From Achromobacter sp. Root83 (GTDB taxonomy: Bacteria; Pseudomonadota; Gammaproteobacteria; Burkholderiales; Burkholderiaceae_B), in the NCBI RefSeq assembly GCF_001428845.1, contig NZ_LMIU01000027.1, forward strand, positions 1,910-65,909: DNA of 64,000 bases, read 5' to 3'. Positions 43,679 through 52,446 of the stretch are shown here, piece after piece (the stretch's first letter is position 1; every line of letters starts with the position of its first letter). The position numbers were made by a program, and so were the translations under genes. Under the pieces are notes generated by a model that saw only the letters and a list, made by a program, of their open reading frames with translations, did not search any database and was not told where the DNA came from.

Positions 43679-43708
43679 TTTACACAAACAAAAAAAATCC
43701 TGTAGAAT
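43679..43708 (+). promoter_or_regulatory. Sigma-70-type promoter for tRNA-Ser
   Basis: TTTACA (43679-43684) and TAGAAT (43703-43708) are separated by 18 bases. Transcription would begin near 43715, giving about 115 bases of leader before the mature tRNA. Confidence 0.65.
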
Positions 43709-43775
43709 TGCGGGCTTCGCTGCTCCGACAACGATGATCCTTCCGACCAGGGATCTGTGTGAGAGACCCGCCCTA

Positions 43776-43807
43776 ATCAGGCAGTAATGTCCTGATCAGG
43801 CAGTAAT
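43776..43807 (+). repeat. 13-bp direct repeat in the tRNA-Ser leader
   Basis: ATCAGGCAGTAAT occurs twice with a 6-base gap (coordinates approximate by a base or two for the first copy). The second copy overlaps the palindrome CCTGATCAGG. The repeats lie in the 5' leader removed by RNase P. Confidence 0.6.
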
Positions 43808-43831
43808 CTCAACGTTACGGAATCCAGCCAC

Positions 43832-43923
<92 letters not shown>

Positions 43924-43935
43924 TATTCAAGAACG

Positions 43936-43963
43936 AAGCCCCTGAGAAATCAGGGGCTTTTTT
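43936..43963 (+). terminator. Rho-independent terminator of tRNA-Ser
   Basis: AAGCCCCTGA, loop GAAA, TCAGGGGCTT followed by a T-run; the stem begins 14 bases after the CCA end. Confidence 0.88.
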
Positions 43964-44116
43964 CTTTGGGCTGCGGGGATGCGGGGGGATACGGATGCGC
44001 TCAGTCCAAAACAAACTCCAAAGCAAAAATCCAAAGCAAAAGAGCAACTGAGGCAAAGCAACAACGCAACCACAGCGGGAGGACGCAAGGCGCCCTTGCC
44101 CGCCCTGGCCCTTGTC

Positions 44117-45724
44117 CTAGTAGGCTGCGAGCCGCAACGCCGCCGACGACCTGGGCGCCGCGGCGGGGATTGCGCCCTGCCCGCCACCCGGCAGTTTGAA
44201 AGCGCTGACCGCCCGTGTCAGTTCCGCTGCCTGGTCCTGCATCGAACCGGCCGCGGCGGCGGCTTCTTCGACCAGCGCGGCGTTCTGTTGCGTTACCTCG
44301 TCCATCTGGGATACGGCGCGGTTGACCTGCTCGATGCCGTCGGCCTGTTCGGCGGAGGCGGCCGCGATTTCGCCCATGATGTCCGTCACGCGTTGCACCG
44401 AGCTCAGGATCTCCTGCATCGTCGACCCGGCGCGCTCCGCGCTGCCCGAGCCCTGGCTGATCTTCTGGACGGTGTCCTCGATCAAAATCTTGATTTCCTT
44501 GGCGGCCTGGGCGCTGCGTTGCGCCAGGGTGCGCACTTCGGCGGCGACCACCGCGAAGCCCTTGCCCTGCTCGCCCGCCCGCGCCGCCTCTACCGCCGCG
44601 TTCAATGCCAGGATATTGGTCTGGAAGGCGATGCCGTCGATGACGGACACGATATCGGAGATCTTGACGGAACTGGCCGCTATCGCGCTCATGGTGCTGA
44701 CGACTTCAGACACCGTTGCACCACCCCGTGACGCGGTGTCCGACGCCGCCGCGGCAAGCTGGTTCGCCTGCTTGGCGCTATCGGCATTCTGCTTCACCGT
44801 GGACGACAACTGCTCCATCGATGCGGCGGTCTCTTCCAGGGAAGCGGCCTGCTGTTCGGTGCGCGAGGACAGGTCGGTATTGCCGGCCGCGATCTCGCCT
44901 GACGCGGACGCGATGCTGTCCACGCCGGTGCGGATCCGGGCGACGGTGCCGGCCAGGTTGGCGTTCATGGATTCCAGCGCCCGCATCAACTGCCCGATCT
45001 CGTCGCGCGAGGTCGCGACGATCGTGCTGCTCAGGTCGTTGGCGGCCACCGTGCGCGCGACGCGCACGGCTTCGGACAGCGGCCGGGTGATGCCGCGGGT
45101 CAGCAAAACGGCCAGCAGCAGACCGCTGACGACCGCAATGGAGCCGATCGCGATCATCCAGAAATTGGCCGAGCGGTAGGCATCCTCGATTTCGGCGGCG
45201 CGGGCGTCGATATCGGCGCGCTGCAAGCTGGACAGGCGGGTGATCTGGTCAATGAACTGGCGGGTGGCCGGCAGGAATTCCTGAGAGAAGACCTTGTTGG
45301 CCGTCTCGACGTCGCCGTCGGTCTTGGCCTTGAATATCCGGTCGCGCGTGCTGAGGTAGGCGGCACGGGACTTGCCCACCCCGTCCCAGAGCTGCTTTTC
45401 CTCGTCGGTCTGGATCAGCGGCTCGATCTTCTGCTGCAATGCAGAGGAGTTGCGCGAGGAGGTCGCCGCTTCTTCGGAAAAGAATCCCGCCAGTCCGGCA
45501 TCGGCGCTCTTGGCGATGGCCGTGGTCCGGGTGACCCCGGTCTGGATGTTGCGCGCCCAATCGTTGATCAGGCGCTCCTTGGTCAGCGAACGTTGTGTGA
45601 CGGTTTCAACCGACTCGTGGATGTTGGCCAGGCTGACCAGGCCCACGATGCACATGACCATGATCATGGCCAGCAAGACGGCGAATCCACCCGCTAGGCG
45701 GGTTCCAAGCTTCATGTTTTTCAT
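44117..45724 (-). CDS. Methyl-accepting chemotaxis protein
   Basis: The 535-residue chemoreceptor has an N-terminal membrane helix (about 8-30), a four-helix-bundle periplasmic sensor (31-190), a second membrane helix near 190-210 ('[21 protein letters not shown]'), a HAMP linker ('[22 protein letters not shown]') and a cytoplasmic signalling hairpin with the tip '[38 protein letters not shown]' (conserved block). No C-terminal NWETF-type CheR-binding pentapeptide is present. The ATG at 45724 has GGAGG upstream; a longer frame to 45916 is rejected. No chemotaxis signalling genes lie nearby. The ligand cannot be inferred. Confidence 0.93.
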   Translation of the reverse strand: MKNMKLGTRLAGGFAVLLAMIMVMCIVGLVSLANIHESVETVTQRSLTKERLINDWARNIQTGVTRTTAIAKSADAGLAGFFSEEAATSSRNSSALQQKIEPLIQTDEEKQLWDGVGKSRAAYLSTRDRIFKAKTDGDVETANKVFSQEFLPATRQFIDQITRLSSLQRADIDARAAEIEDAYRSANFWMIAIGSIAVVSGLLLAVLLTRGITRPLSEAVRVARTVAANDLSSTIVATSRDEIGQLMRALESMNANLAGTVARIRTGVDSIASASGEIAAGNTDLSSRTEQQAASLEETAASMEQLSSTVKQNADSAKQANQLAAAASDTASRGGATVSEVVSTMSAIAASSVKISDIVSVIDGIAFQTNILALNAAVEAARAGEQGKGFAVVAAEVRTLAQRSAQAAKEIKILIEDTVQKISQGSGSAERAGSTMQEILSSVQRVTDIMGEIAAASAEQADGIEQVNRAVSQMDEVTQQNAALVEEAAAAAGSMQDQAAELTRAVSAFKLPGGGQGAIPAAAPRSSAALRLAAY

Positions 45725-45994
45725 ACTGCCTCCGGCTACTTCCAGGGCAAGTGTGAATGCGGGCTCGAGCGGAAGCGTCAGCGCCGGCCAAACGCCGCCG
45801 CCAATGCCAGCCAGATGCCCGCAAGCCCCTGGATATCCGCCCCCAATAATGGTGTCCGTTATGTCGAAATAGTGCCGCCGGAGGGCTCGGATGCGAGGGG
45901 TTCTCGCGACGGTCAAAGGGATGCTAGCAGCCCGGATTTGACGGGCATCCGGCGAAATGGAGAACTTATTGACTCAAGCTCTTCCCTTTGTGCG

Positions 45995-46015
45995 AAGCGG
46001 CCGCATCGGCCGCTT
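45995..46015. repeat. Inverted repeat downstream of the flavin-reductase gene
   Basis: AAGCGGCCG, loop CAT, CGGCCGCTT: a perfect 9-bp stem 7 bases beyond the flavin-reductase stop. It lacks a clear U-run on the minus strand, so it is at best a weak terminator. Confidence 0.5.
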
Positions 46016-46021
46016 TGCTTG

Positions 46022-46639
46022 CTATTGCGGCGCCGTCGGCCGGGCCAGTTGAAAGGTATCGGTACTGCGCGCATACCACCCGCCGCCGTGCATGCGGGCG
46101 ATCAAACCCAGGGCCGGCGCGTCCACATGGCCACGCGCCGCGTCCCGCACAAACGCGTCGTCGACATGCGCTCCCAGCACCCGGCCGATGACCACGATCT
46201 GGCGCGGACCGGTCACGACCGTTGCTTGGCTGACACACTCCAGCGACACCGGGCTGCCCTGGATCAGGGGCGGACGCACATGCGACGCGGGAAGCGCCGT
46301 CAGGCCGGCTGCCTCCAGTTCGTCGACGTCGGCGGGGTAGTCGGCGCAGGTCTCGTTCATCTGCCGGACCAGCGACTCCGGCACCAGGTTCACCACGAAC
46401 TCGCCGGTCTCGATGATGTTGGCGCCGGTGTCCTTCAGTTCTCCGCTGGCATGGCGCATCAGGCCGATGGCGACCGTGGGCGGCTGATGGCCCATGACGT
46501 TGAAGAAGCTGAAGGGGGCCGCGTTGACGACGCCCTTGCCCGAAACGGTGGTGACCCAGGCGATCGGGCGGGGCGTGACGGTCGAGGTCAACACGTTGTA
46601 GACCGTCTGCGCCGGCAAGGCGCTGAAATCAAAGTGCAT
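46022..46639 (-). CDS. Flavin reductase family protein (FMN-binding split barrel)
   Basis: The 205-residue product opens 'VYNVLTSTVTPRPIAWVTTVS', has 'NAAPFSFFNVMGHQPPTVAIGL' and 'FVVNLVPESLVRQMNETCADYP', the pattern of the FMN-binding split-barrel flavin reductases, including the PRPIAWVTT motif. Such proteins supply reduced flavin to a monooxygenase or act as small oxidoreductases. No monooxygenase gene is nearby. It is the last gene of the MFS-nitrilase operon, 3 bases after the nitrilase stop. CAGGAGG precedes the ATG. Confidence 0.9.
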   Translation of the reverse strand: MHFDFSALPAQTVYNVLTSTVTPRPIAWVTTVSGKGVVNAAPFSFFNVMGHQPPTVAIGLMRHASGELKDTGANIIETGEFVVNLVPESLVRQMNETCADYPADVDELEAAGLTALPASHVRPPLIQGSPVSLECVSQATVVTGPRQIVVIGRVLGAHVDDAFVRDAARGHVDAPALGLIARMHGGGWYARSTDTFQLARPTAPQ

Positions 46640-46642
46640 TGC

Positions 46643-47602
46643 TCAGGCCTCCTGCGGGCCGGTGTGGGTGATGGCGGATACGGGGCGCTTTTCGCGGGTG
46701 TCGACCTGCAACTGGAAGACATCGGGCCGGGCATAGTGGCCGGACACGTCGAAGTCGTACTTGCCGCGCAGGATCTGGTTGGGGTCGATGTCGGCGTACA
46801 GGATGGTCTCGTCCGAGAAATCCGGTCCGGCCAGCACCTCGCCCAGGGGGTCGATGATGGCGCTGCCGCCGCGCATCAGTACGGTGTCGGGCGCGTCGCC
46901 CAGCGCGCATTCGAAATCCTCGGGGTAGGCGCTGCGGCGCAGGTGCTGGCAGGCCGTGAGCACATAGCAGCGGCCTTCCAGCGCAATGTGGCGCATGCTG
47001 GGGATCCAGCTATCGCGATCGTCGGCGGTGGGCGCGCAATACAGCGCCACGCCCTGGCTGTACATGTACATGCGCAGCATGGGCATGTAGTTTTCCCAGC
47101 AGATGACCGCGCCGACCTTGCCGTAGGGGGTATCGAAGACGGGCATGGTCGAGCCATCGCCAAAGCCCCAGATCAGCCGTTCGCCCGCCGTGGGCATCAG
47201 CTTGCGGTGCTTGCCCGCCAGGCCCTGCTGGCCGTTGAAGTACAGCACGGTGCAATACAGCGTGCCGCCGTCCGCCTCGATGCAGCCCATCACCACGAAG
47301 CTGTCGGTGTCGGCCGCGGCTTGCGCCACCAGCGCGACTTCCTCGCCGTCCAGACGGATGGCCTGCTGGTGGTAGCTGGCGAAGGCGTCACGGCCTTCGG
47401 GCTTGCGCATGCCGATGGGCGCGCCAAAGGAATTGCCCTTGGGATAGCCGCCCAGGAAGGCTTCCGGAAAAACCAGCACGCGAGCGCCCTGCTCCGCGGC
47501 CTGGCGGATCAGCGAGGCGGCCTTGGCGGCGCAGGCCACGCTGTCGGTGGGGATGGACGCCGCCTGGATGACGGCGGCCTTGAAACGCTGATGCACGGAC
47601 AT
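46643..47602 (-). CDS. Nitrilase (carbon-nitrogen hydrolase)
   Basis: Nitrilases hydrolyse nitriles to carboxylic acids and ammonia using a Cys-Glu-Lys triad. All three are present: Glu47 in 'VFPEAFLGGYPKG', Lys134 in 'KHRKLMPT' and Cys168 in 'VICWENYMPMLR'. The CWEN context and 319-residue length place it with true nitrilases rather than amidases. The substrate is unknown; neighbours (MFS importer, flavin reductase, IclR regulator) suggest inducible use of a nitrile. AAGAGAGAAGAGAC lies before the ATG. Confidence 0.93.
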   Translation of the reverse strand: MSVHQRFKAAVIQAASIPTDSVACAAKAASLIRQAAEQGARVLVFPEAFLGGYPKGNSFGAPIGMRKPEGRDAFASYHQQAIRLDGEEVALVAQAAADTDSFVVMGCIEADGGTLYCTVLYFNGQQGLAGKHRKLMPTAGERLIWGFGDGSTMPVFDTPYGKVGAVICWENYMPMLRMYMYSQGVALYCAPTADDRDSWIPSMRHIALEGRCYVLTACQHLRRSAYPEDFECALGDAPDTVLMRGGSAIIDPLGEVLAGPDFSDETILYADIDPNQILRGKYDFDVSGHYARPDVFQLQVDTREKRPVSAITHTGPQEA

Positions 47603-47617
47603 GTCTCTTCTCTCTTG

Positions 47618-49270
47618 TTAGTGGACCGGGTCTTCGTCGATGGCCTGGGCGCGCGTGTTGGGCAGGAACAGACTGCCGATAATGCCCACGATCACCATCA
47701 CCGCGACCGGATACATCAGCCCGCCGAAGATATTGCCGCTTGCCTGGGCCAGGTAGGTGGCGGTAAAGGGCACGATACCCCCAAAGATGCCGGCGCCGAT
47801 GTGATACGGGAACGACAGCGCCGTGTAACGGATGCGCGCCGGGAACAGTTCGACCAGATAGGACGCGACCGGCCCGTAGACCATGGCGACCACCGCGGTC
47901 ATCAGCACCAGGATCAGGATGATGGTGCCGCGGTCGACGCGCGCGGCATCCGCCCGGTCCGGGTAGCCGGCGGCAGCCAGCGCTTTCGCATAGCCAGCGC
48001 GGTCGAAGCCGTTGACGGTGACGCCGCCCACGCTCATGGCGATCTCGTGGCCCGGCAGCGGGGCCGCGTATTCAAAATTGATGCCCTTGCCGACCAGGAA
48101 TTTCTTGGCCTGCACGCAGACCTTCTTGTGGTCGGCGTGGCTGCCGATCATTGCCGCCTGCAGCCCGAAATCGCAGGCGCCGCCGCTGGTGTCCGCATGC
48201 ACGCGGACGGGGGTGGTCTGCATGGCCTGAGCCAGCGCGGGATTGCCGGCGTTCAGCAGGACGTCGAACATGGCGTGATAACCCAATGCGCCGATGAACA
48301 GCCCGGCCATCATGATCCACTTGCGGCCGATCTTGTCCGACAGCCACCCGAACAGCACGAAGGTCGGCGCGCCGATGATGAAGCCGATCAGGATGAGCGT
48401 GTAAACGGTGGTCTGATCGAGCTGCACGGCCTGCTGCAGGAAGATCATGACGTAGAACTGGCCCGTGAAGTAGGTGGCGCCCTGCCCGGCGGTCACGCCG
48501 ATCAGCGCCAGCAGCACGAGCCGCAGGCTGGGCCACTGGCCGAAAGTTTCCTTGACGGGATTCTTGGACAGGCGGTTCTGCTGCTTCATCCGCGTGAAGA
48601 CCGGGGACTCGTGCAGCTTGGCGCGGACGTAGATCGAAATGGCCAGCATCACGATCGACAGGATGAACGGCAGACGCCAGCCCCACTGCCGGAAATCCTC
48701 GGCGCTCATCGAGGCCTGGGTGCACAGGATCACAACCAGGGACAGGATCAGGCCGGCCGACGAGGTGATCTGGATCCAGCCGGTCAACAGGCCGCGCCGC
48801 TTGGGTTCGCAATGTTCGGCGACGTAGATGACGGCGCCGCCGTACTCTCCCCCGACCGCCAGGCCCTGGACCACGCGCAACGTCAGCAACAGGATCCACG
48901 ACAGGTGGCCCGCCGACTCATAGGTGGGCAGGCAGCCGATCAGGACGGTGGCCCCGCCCATCATGACGACGGTGATCAGAAAGGTGTACTTGCGGCCCAG
49001 CTTGTCGCCCAGGTAGCCGAACATCACGGCGCCCAGCGGCCGGATGATGAAGCCCACCGCCAGCGCGCCCAGCGCGGCCAGCAGCGCCACCGTGGGATTG
49101 TCCTGGGGGAACAGCACCTGGCTCATGAAGACGGCGAGCGTTCCGTAGATGAAGAAGTCGTACCACTCGAACAGCGTGCCCAGGGTCGAGGCCACGACGA
49201 CCTGGCGTTCTTCTTTCCGGCTGAGCGTTGGCCCGTCATCGATCCTGGGCATTGCGATGTTTGCTTCCAT
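47618..49270 (-). CDS. MFS transporter, metabolite:H+ symporter subfamily
   Basis: The 550-residue product is an MHS-type major facilitator: 'GTLFEWYDFFIYGTLAVFMSQVLFP', 'IRPLGAVMFGYLGDKLGRKYTF' and 'QGLAVGGEYGGAVIYVAEH' are subfamily signatures. It is longer than the usual 430 residues because of about 100 polar residues between two helices in the second half, roughly 345-445, containing two cysteines ('SGGACDFGL', 'KKVCVQAKKF'). The ATG at 49270 has GGGGA upstream; the frame upstream to 50005 is antisense to the regulator. First gene of the operon with nitrilase and flavin reductase, whose substrate it probably imports. Confidence 0.9.
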   Translation of the reverse strand: MEANIAMPRIDDGPTLSRKEERQVVVASTLGTLFEWYDFFIYGTLAVFMSQVLFPQDNPTVALLAALGALAVGFIIRPLGAVMFGYLGDKLGRKYTFLITVVMMGGATVLIGCLPTYESAGHLSWILLLTLRVVQGLAVGGEYGGAVIYVAEHCEPKRRGLLTGWIQITSSAGLILSLVVILCTQASMSAEDFRQWGWRLPFILSIVMLAISIYVRAKLHESPVFTRMKQQNRLSKNPVKETFGQWPSLRLVLLALIGVTAGQGATYFTGQFYVMIFLQQAVQLDQTTVYTLILIGFIIGAPTFVLFGWLSDKIGRKWIMMAGLFIGALGYHAMFDVLLNAGNPALAQAMQTTPVRVHADTSGGACDFGLQAAMIGSHADHKKVCVQAKKFLVGKGINFEYAAPLPGHEIAMSVGGVTVNGFDRAGYAKALAAAGYPDRADAARVDRGTIILILVLMTAVVAMVYGPVASYLVELFPARIRYTALSFPYHIGAGIFGGIVPFTATYLAQASGNIFGGLMYPVAVMVIVGIIGSLFLPNTRAQAIDEDPVH

Positions 49271-49295
49271 GCTGGCTTTCCCCTGTCGTTTTAGA

Positions 49296-49327
49296 TTGAT
49301 AGTGCTGTACGCATTAACTATTATCAA
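49296..49327. promoter_or_regulatory. Interrupted palindrome in the MFS/IclR intergenic region
   Basis: TTGATA (49296-49301) and TATCAA (49322-49327) lie 20 bases apart, next to further complementary AGT and ACT. It is a candidate operator for the divergent IclR-type regulator. Confidence 0.35.
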
Positions 49328-49441
49328 ACTTAAAACCGGACCTGAAATAGCTAGGGATAACCCGGCGGCAGGGGCCCGCCTTGGCCTGGAGGCCGGCGGG
49401 GCCGCTGCTACACTGCCGCCACGGAGACTGTGGAGGCAGTA

Positions 49442-50290
49442 ATGGCAAGGCCCGCCGGCAAGGTTGAAAAGAACACGGAACAGACGCCGGCCACGGCGCG
49501 CAGGGGCATCCAGTCGATCGAGGTGGGGTTCAGGATCCTGGACGTGATCCGCAAGACCGGCCGCCCGATGCCCTTGAAGGAAATCGCGGACGCCTGTGAA
49601 CTGACCGTTCCCAACGTGCATTACTACCTGGTGAGCTTTCAGAAGGTGGGCGTCGTGCAGCAGCATGCCGACACCGGGCACTACGGCCTGGGCCCCTATG
49701 CCCTGCGGTTGGGCCTGGCGGCGCTGGAGCAGTTCGACGTGTTCACCACGGCGCGGCCCATCATGGCCGAAGTGGCCGCGGCCACCGGACACACCGTGTT
49801 TTTGGGCGTGTGGGGAAACAAGGGCCCCACCATCGTCTACCGCGTGGAAGGCAGCCGCAGCCGGCCTTTGCTGGAACTGCGCGTGGGAACCGTGATGCCG
49901 CTGCTGTCGTCCGCACTGGGACGCAATTTCCTGGCGCATCTGCCGGCCGCGCTCACCCGCGAACTGCTCGAACAGGAAATGGCTTCGGCGGTGCCCGAAA
50001 GCCACGGCGGCATGGCGGGCAATTCATACACGATGAAGGATGTGGAGGCGATCCGCGACGAAGTGCGGAAACACCACATCAGTCGTTGCCGCCACGCGCT
50101 GCTGCCGCACTTCACGTCGCTGTCGGCGCCCATCTTCGACATGCTGGGCGAAATGAAGGCGGCCATCACCCTGATGGGCCCCGTGGGCGCCGTGGATGAC
50201 GACCTGGAATCCGATACCGCACGGCTGCTGAGCGAGAAAGCCCGCTCGATCTCGGCGACGGCGGGCTGGGTGGATCCCGAGGCACGCTGA
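49442..50290 (+). CDS. IclR-family transcriptional regulator
   Basis: The 282-residue product has an N-terminal winged helix-turn-helix ('GIQSIEVGFRILDVIRKTGRPMPLKEIADACELTVPNVHYYLVSF', residues about 22-67) and a C-terminal IclR ligand-binding domain ('VGTVMPLLSSALGRNFLAHLP', 'RRHALLPHFTSLSAPIFD'-like end). The ATG at 49442 has GGAGG upstream; the in-frame GTG at 49430 is less likely. It is divergent from the MFS-nitrilase-reductase operon, and by the usual rule regulates it. Confidence 0.92.
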   Translation: MARPAGKVEKNTEQTPATARRGIQSIEVGFRILDVIRKTGRPMPLKEIADACELTVPNVHYYLVSFQKVGVVQQHADTGHYGLGPYALRLGLAALEQFDVFTTARPIMAEVAAATGHTVFLGVWGNKGPTIVYRVEGSRSRPLLELRVGTVMPLLSSALGRNFLAHLPAALTRELLEQEMASAVPESHGGMAGNSYTMKDVEAIRDEVRKHHISRCRHALLPHFTSLSAPIFDMLGEMKAAITLMGPVGAVDDDLESDTARLLSEKARSISATAGWVDPEAR

Positions 50291-50357
50291 TCGAAGCGCG
50301 CTGATCGGAGCGCGCGGGTCGGGACGCGCGAGTCGGAACGGGCTGGGCGGGACGCGC
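50288..50357. repeat. Five imperfect 14-bp tandem repeats
   Basis: Units start at 50288, 50302, 50316, 50330 and 50344, for example TGATCGAAGCGCGC, TGATCGGAGCGCGC and TGGGCGGGACGCGC, each ending in GCGC or GGGC. The array starts on the stop codon of the IclR gene and fills most of the gap to the Bug gene. Confidence 0.75.
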
Positions 50358-50399
50358 CGGGCGGTGGCCTGCTCGGCGGCGCGCCCGGAGGGTTGGGCG

Positions 50400-51380
50400 T
50401 CAGCCTTCGGCGACGATCTTCGCGTCCTGAATGGTCTTGGCGTACTTCTGCTGTTCGCTCTTCATGAATTCAGCAAAGCGCTGCACGCTGCCACCGCCAT
50501 CTTCCGCGCCCACCTGCGCCAGCTTCTCCTGCACATCCGCCATCGCCAGCACCTGGTCGATATCGCGGTTCATGCGCTGGACCATGGCGTCGGGCATCTT
50601 GCCCGGCCCCACCATGCCGAACCAGATGCTGGCCTCGAAGCCCGGATAGCCCTGCTCGGCCACGGTCGGCACGCCGGGCTGGCTCTTGGATCGTTTCTGC
50701 AACGTCTGCGCCAGGGCGATCACCTTGCCGGACTGCAGCAGCGGCGTGGCGGTCGTCATGCCTTCAAAGCAATATTGCACGTGGCCGCCCATCAGATCGT
50801 TCATCAGCGGCGCCGACCCCTTGTACGGCACGTGCAGCACGTCGATCCCGGCGCGTGCCTTGAAGATTTCCAGCGCCAGGTGCTGAGCGGAGCCGCTACC
50901 GGCGGAACCGAATATGATCTTGCCCGGTTGCGCGCGGCATAGCTTGACCAGGTCGGGCAAGGTCTTTGCCGGCTGGGCGGCGCCGCCGATCAGGATGGTG
51001 GGCGTCTTGCCCACCAGGGCGATGGGCGTGAAATCGCGATCGACCGAATAGGCCAGCTTGGGCTGCAGGCCCGGCGCAATGCCGTGGCTATTCACATGGG
51101 CCATCAGCAGGGTATTGCCGTCGTTGGGCTGACGCGCGACCTGTTCGGCGGCGATGATGCCCGCCGCGCCGGCGCGGTTCTCGACAATGACCGGGATGTT
51201 CCACAGCACGCCCAGCTTCTGGCCCAGCAGTCGCGCCAGCACATCGGTGCCGCCGCCGGCGGGAAATCCCACCACGATCTTCACGGGTCCCGAGGGCATG
51301 TCCTGCGCCCGTACCGTTGCCGGCAGGACGAGCGCCGCCCCCAGCGCCGCGGCGCCGGTCATGAATTGCCTACGTTGCAT
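50400..51380 (-). CDS. Bug-family (TctC-type) periplasmic solute receptor
   Basis: Bug receptors capture carboxylates or related solutes in the periplasm for tripartite TctABC transporters. The 326-residue product has a Tat-like or Sec signal (MQRRQFMTGAAALGAALVLP) and the family motifs 'VKIVVGFPAGGGTDVLARLL', 'VENRAGAAGIIAAEQVA', 'DFTPIALVGKTPTILI' and 'FGSAGSGSAQHLALE'. No TctA/TctB genes lie beside it. It follows the DapA-like aldolase gene by 138 bases on the same strand, so it probably serves the sugar-acid cluster. Confidence 0.92.
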   Translation of the reverse strand: MQRRQFMTGAAALGAALVLPATVRAQDMPSGPVKIVVGFPAGGGTDVLARLLGQKLGVLWNIPVIVENRAGAAGIIAAEQVARQPNDGNTLLMAHVNSHGIAPGLQPKLAYSVDRDFTPIALVGKTPTILIGGAAQPAKTLPDLVKLCRAQPGKIIFGSAGSGSAQHLALEIFKARAGIDVLHVPYKGSAPLMNDLMGGHVQYCFEGMTTATPLLQSGKVIALAQTLQKRSKSQPGVPTVAEQGYPGFEASIWFGMVGPGKMPDAMVQRMNRDIDQVLAMADVQEKLAQVGAEDGGGSVQRFAEFMKSEQQKYAKTIQDAKIVAEG

Positions 51381-51518
51381 AGTTGTCTCCTCGCGCGCCG
51401 ATCCAAAGGCCGGCGACTGGTTATGGATGCACTGCCTGCCTCTGTCGCATCCGGCCGTCTGACGCGGCCTGGATGCTGCACTGCTGTACTACGCCTGCAT
51501 GAACGCCATCGAACGCCG

Positions 51519-52430
51519 TCAGCGCGCGGCCGGCGCGGCCAGCCGCTGCGCCAGTTGCGCCGACTGCACGCTGTCCAGCTCCACCAGCGGCGGCCTGACG
51601 GTGGCCCACGCCGGATCCTGCCTGCGCTGCGCGATGGCGGCCTTCATGGCGGGAATCATCGGATAGGACTGGAAGATCGCGCGCGTTTCGTTCAAGGCGC
51701 GCTGCCTGTCGTCGGCGCCGTCCTCGCGCCAGTTGCGGTAGAGGTCCACGATAGGCCCCGCGTTGACGTTGCCGGTAGCGGTGATGCAGCCGGCTCCGCC
51801 GGCACGCATGGTATCGAGCAGCACGGCCTCGGTGCCGGCGAACACGTCGAAGCCCCGCGGCTGGAAGTCGCGCAGCATCGCCTGCGTGTTGGCCCAGTCG
51901 CCCGAGCTGTCCTTGATCCCCGCGATGATGCCGGAGAATTCGTTCAGCAAGCGGTCGATCAAGCCGAGACTGATGCCCACGCCCGACACGGGCGGGATGT
52001 GATACAGATAAATGCGCAGGCTGTCGTCCGCGACCCTTTCGATCACGTGCGCGAAGGCCCGGAACAGGCCTTCGTCGCTGACGCCCTTGTAATAGAAGGG
52101 GGGCAGCATGAGCACCCCGCCGCACCTCGCGGCAACCGCGTGCCGCGTCATCTCCACCGCGTCGGGCAGCGCGCAGGCGCCCGTGCCCGGCATCATGCGG
52201 CCGGGGGGCAGGCCGGCCTCCAGCAAAGCGTCCAGCAACTGGCGCTTTTCCGCCACGCTCAGTGAGTTGGCCTCGGAGTTGGTGCCGAAGATCGCCAGCC
52301 CCGCGTCCTGCTCCAGCAGCGCCCGGCAATGTTCGACAAACCGCGGCGTGCTGGGCGACAGGTCCGCATTGAATGGCGTGAGGACGGGCGAATAGACGCC
52401 CTGCGGGCGATCGGCGGCAACAGTGCTCAT
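51519..52430 (-). CDS. DapA-family aldolase or dehydratase
   Basis: The 303-residue TIM barrel has the Schiff-base lysine (Lys173 in 'GIKDSSGDW'), the phenolic Tyr143 in 'YLYHIPP' and 'GTNSEANSLSVAEK' in place of the DapA GTTGE loop. Family members split or dehydrate 2-keto-3-deoxy sugar acids as well as making dihydrodipicolinate. Pairing with an enolase-superfamily dehydratase suggests the former. GGAGAACCTC precedes the ATG at 52430; the upstream frame is rejected. It lies 16 bases after the dehydratase. Confidence 0.9.
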   Translation of the reverse strand: MSTVAADRPQGVYSPVLTPFNADLSPSTPRFVEHCRALLEQDAGLAIFGTNSEANSLSVAEKRQLLDALLEAGLPPGRMMPGTGACALPDAVEMTRHAVAARCGGVLMLPPFYYKGVSDEGLFRAFAHVIERVADDSLRIYLYHIPPVSGVGISLGLIDRLLNEFSGIIAGIKDSSGDWANTQAMLRDFQPRGFDVFAGTEAVLLDTMRAGGAGCITATGNVNAGPIVDLYRNWREDGADDRQRALNETRAIFQSYPMIPAMKAAIAQRRQDPAWATVRPPLVELDSVQSAQLAQRLAAPAAR

Positions 52431-52446
52431 GAGGTTCTCCGGTGTA

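Noticed and set aside
45815-49294. A 1159-codon plus-strand ORF spanning the region of flavin reductase, nitrilase and MFS genes
   Set aside because: It is antisense to four well-supported genes. The composition (many His, Gln, Gly, Arg) is what high-GC reverse complements give, and it has no domain.
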